From assembly GCA_900766795.1 (NCBI GenBank), contig CAAFWX010000332.1, positions 1 to 13,679 on the forward strand: a DNA stretch of 13,679 nt. The letters run 5' to 3'. The position numbers were made by a program, and so were the translations under genes. Under the pieces are notes generated by a model that was not told the origin of the DNA, did no database searches, and saw only the letters and a program-made list of their open reading frames with translations. Below, in pieces: positions 13,660 to 13,679 of the stretch (positions are counted from its first letter, which is position 1; each line of letters begins with the position of its first letter). Origin of the DNA: Oscillospiraceae bacterium (lineage in GTDB: Bacteria > Bacillota_A > Clostridia > Oscillospirales > Ruminococcaceae).

Positions 13660-13679
13660 AGATCGGAAGAGCACACGTC
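13660..13679. other. Illumina sequencing adapter (artefact)
   Basis: The final 20 bases, AGATCGGAAGAGCACACGTC, are identical to the start of the standard Illumina TruSeq read-1 adapter. They are not genomic. An ORF that starts inside them with MCSSDL is an artefact of this contamination. Confidence 0.97.

Noticed and set aside
13488..13676. Minus-strand open frame starting MCSSDL at the right edge
   Set aside because: Its start lies inside the Illumina adapter and the rest overlaps the ftsW start region in another frame.

Overview
The window looks like a piece of a low-to-mid GC Gram-positive chromosome, most likely a spore-forming Clostridia member of the Oscillospiraceae/Ruminococcaceae type. 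This rests on gene content: spmA/spmB, a short AbrB/SpoVT-type regulator with a four-cysteine tail, an SPDTG sortase-type surface protein, consensus sigma-A promoters and AGGAGG ribosome binding sites. The genus cannot be fixed from the sequence alone. The last 20 bases (13660-13679) are Illumina adapter, so the right edge is an assembly contig end rather than a biological boundary.

Layout, left to right. (1) 1-862, minus strand: spmA and the first 87 codons of spmB. (2) 863-1416: an intergenic region with a textbook sigma-A promoter driving a divergent AbrB-family regulator on the plus strand, the only plus-strand gene. (3) 1437-1519: two facing intrinsic terminators. (4) 1554-2357, minus: a secreted protein with a C-terminal sorting signal, with its own promoter. 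(5) 2551-6885, minus: three uncharacterised genes, namely a signal-peptide protein with a C-terminal membrane anchor, a five-helix membrane protein, and an 816-residue protein with a zinc-knuckle-like motif followed by a long disordered tail. (6) 7165-13659, minus: the distal part of the division and cell wall (dcw) cluster, in transcription order [mraY-like tail]-ftsW-murG-murA-ftsQ-terminator/promoter-ftsZ-terminator.

The dcw genes form a working set. MurA starts UDP-MurNAc synthesis, MurG makes lipid II, FtsW polymerises it at the septum, FtsQ/DivIB scaffolds the divisome and FtsZ forms the ring. ftsW, murG, murA and ftsQ are separated by only 19, 69 and 39 bases and are probably one transcript. 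ftsZ is set off by a terminator-like structure and has its own promoter.

No self-contained new defence or mobile system was found: there are no CRISPR arrays, tRNAs, rRNAs, transposases or integrases. The best second-look items are: the divergent FtsZ, with an approximately 20-residue basic insertion next to the T3 nucleotide loop and no recognisable conserved C-terminal peptide; the mutually exclusive hairpins between ftsQ and ftsZ; the nine-copy APQAQR-type repeat in the FtsQ cytoplasmic tail; the hairpin abutting the murA ribosome binding site together with a TTG start; and the uncharacterised three-gene envelope block just downstream of ftsZ.
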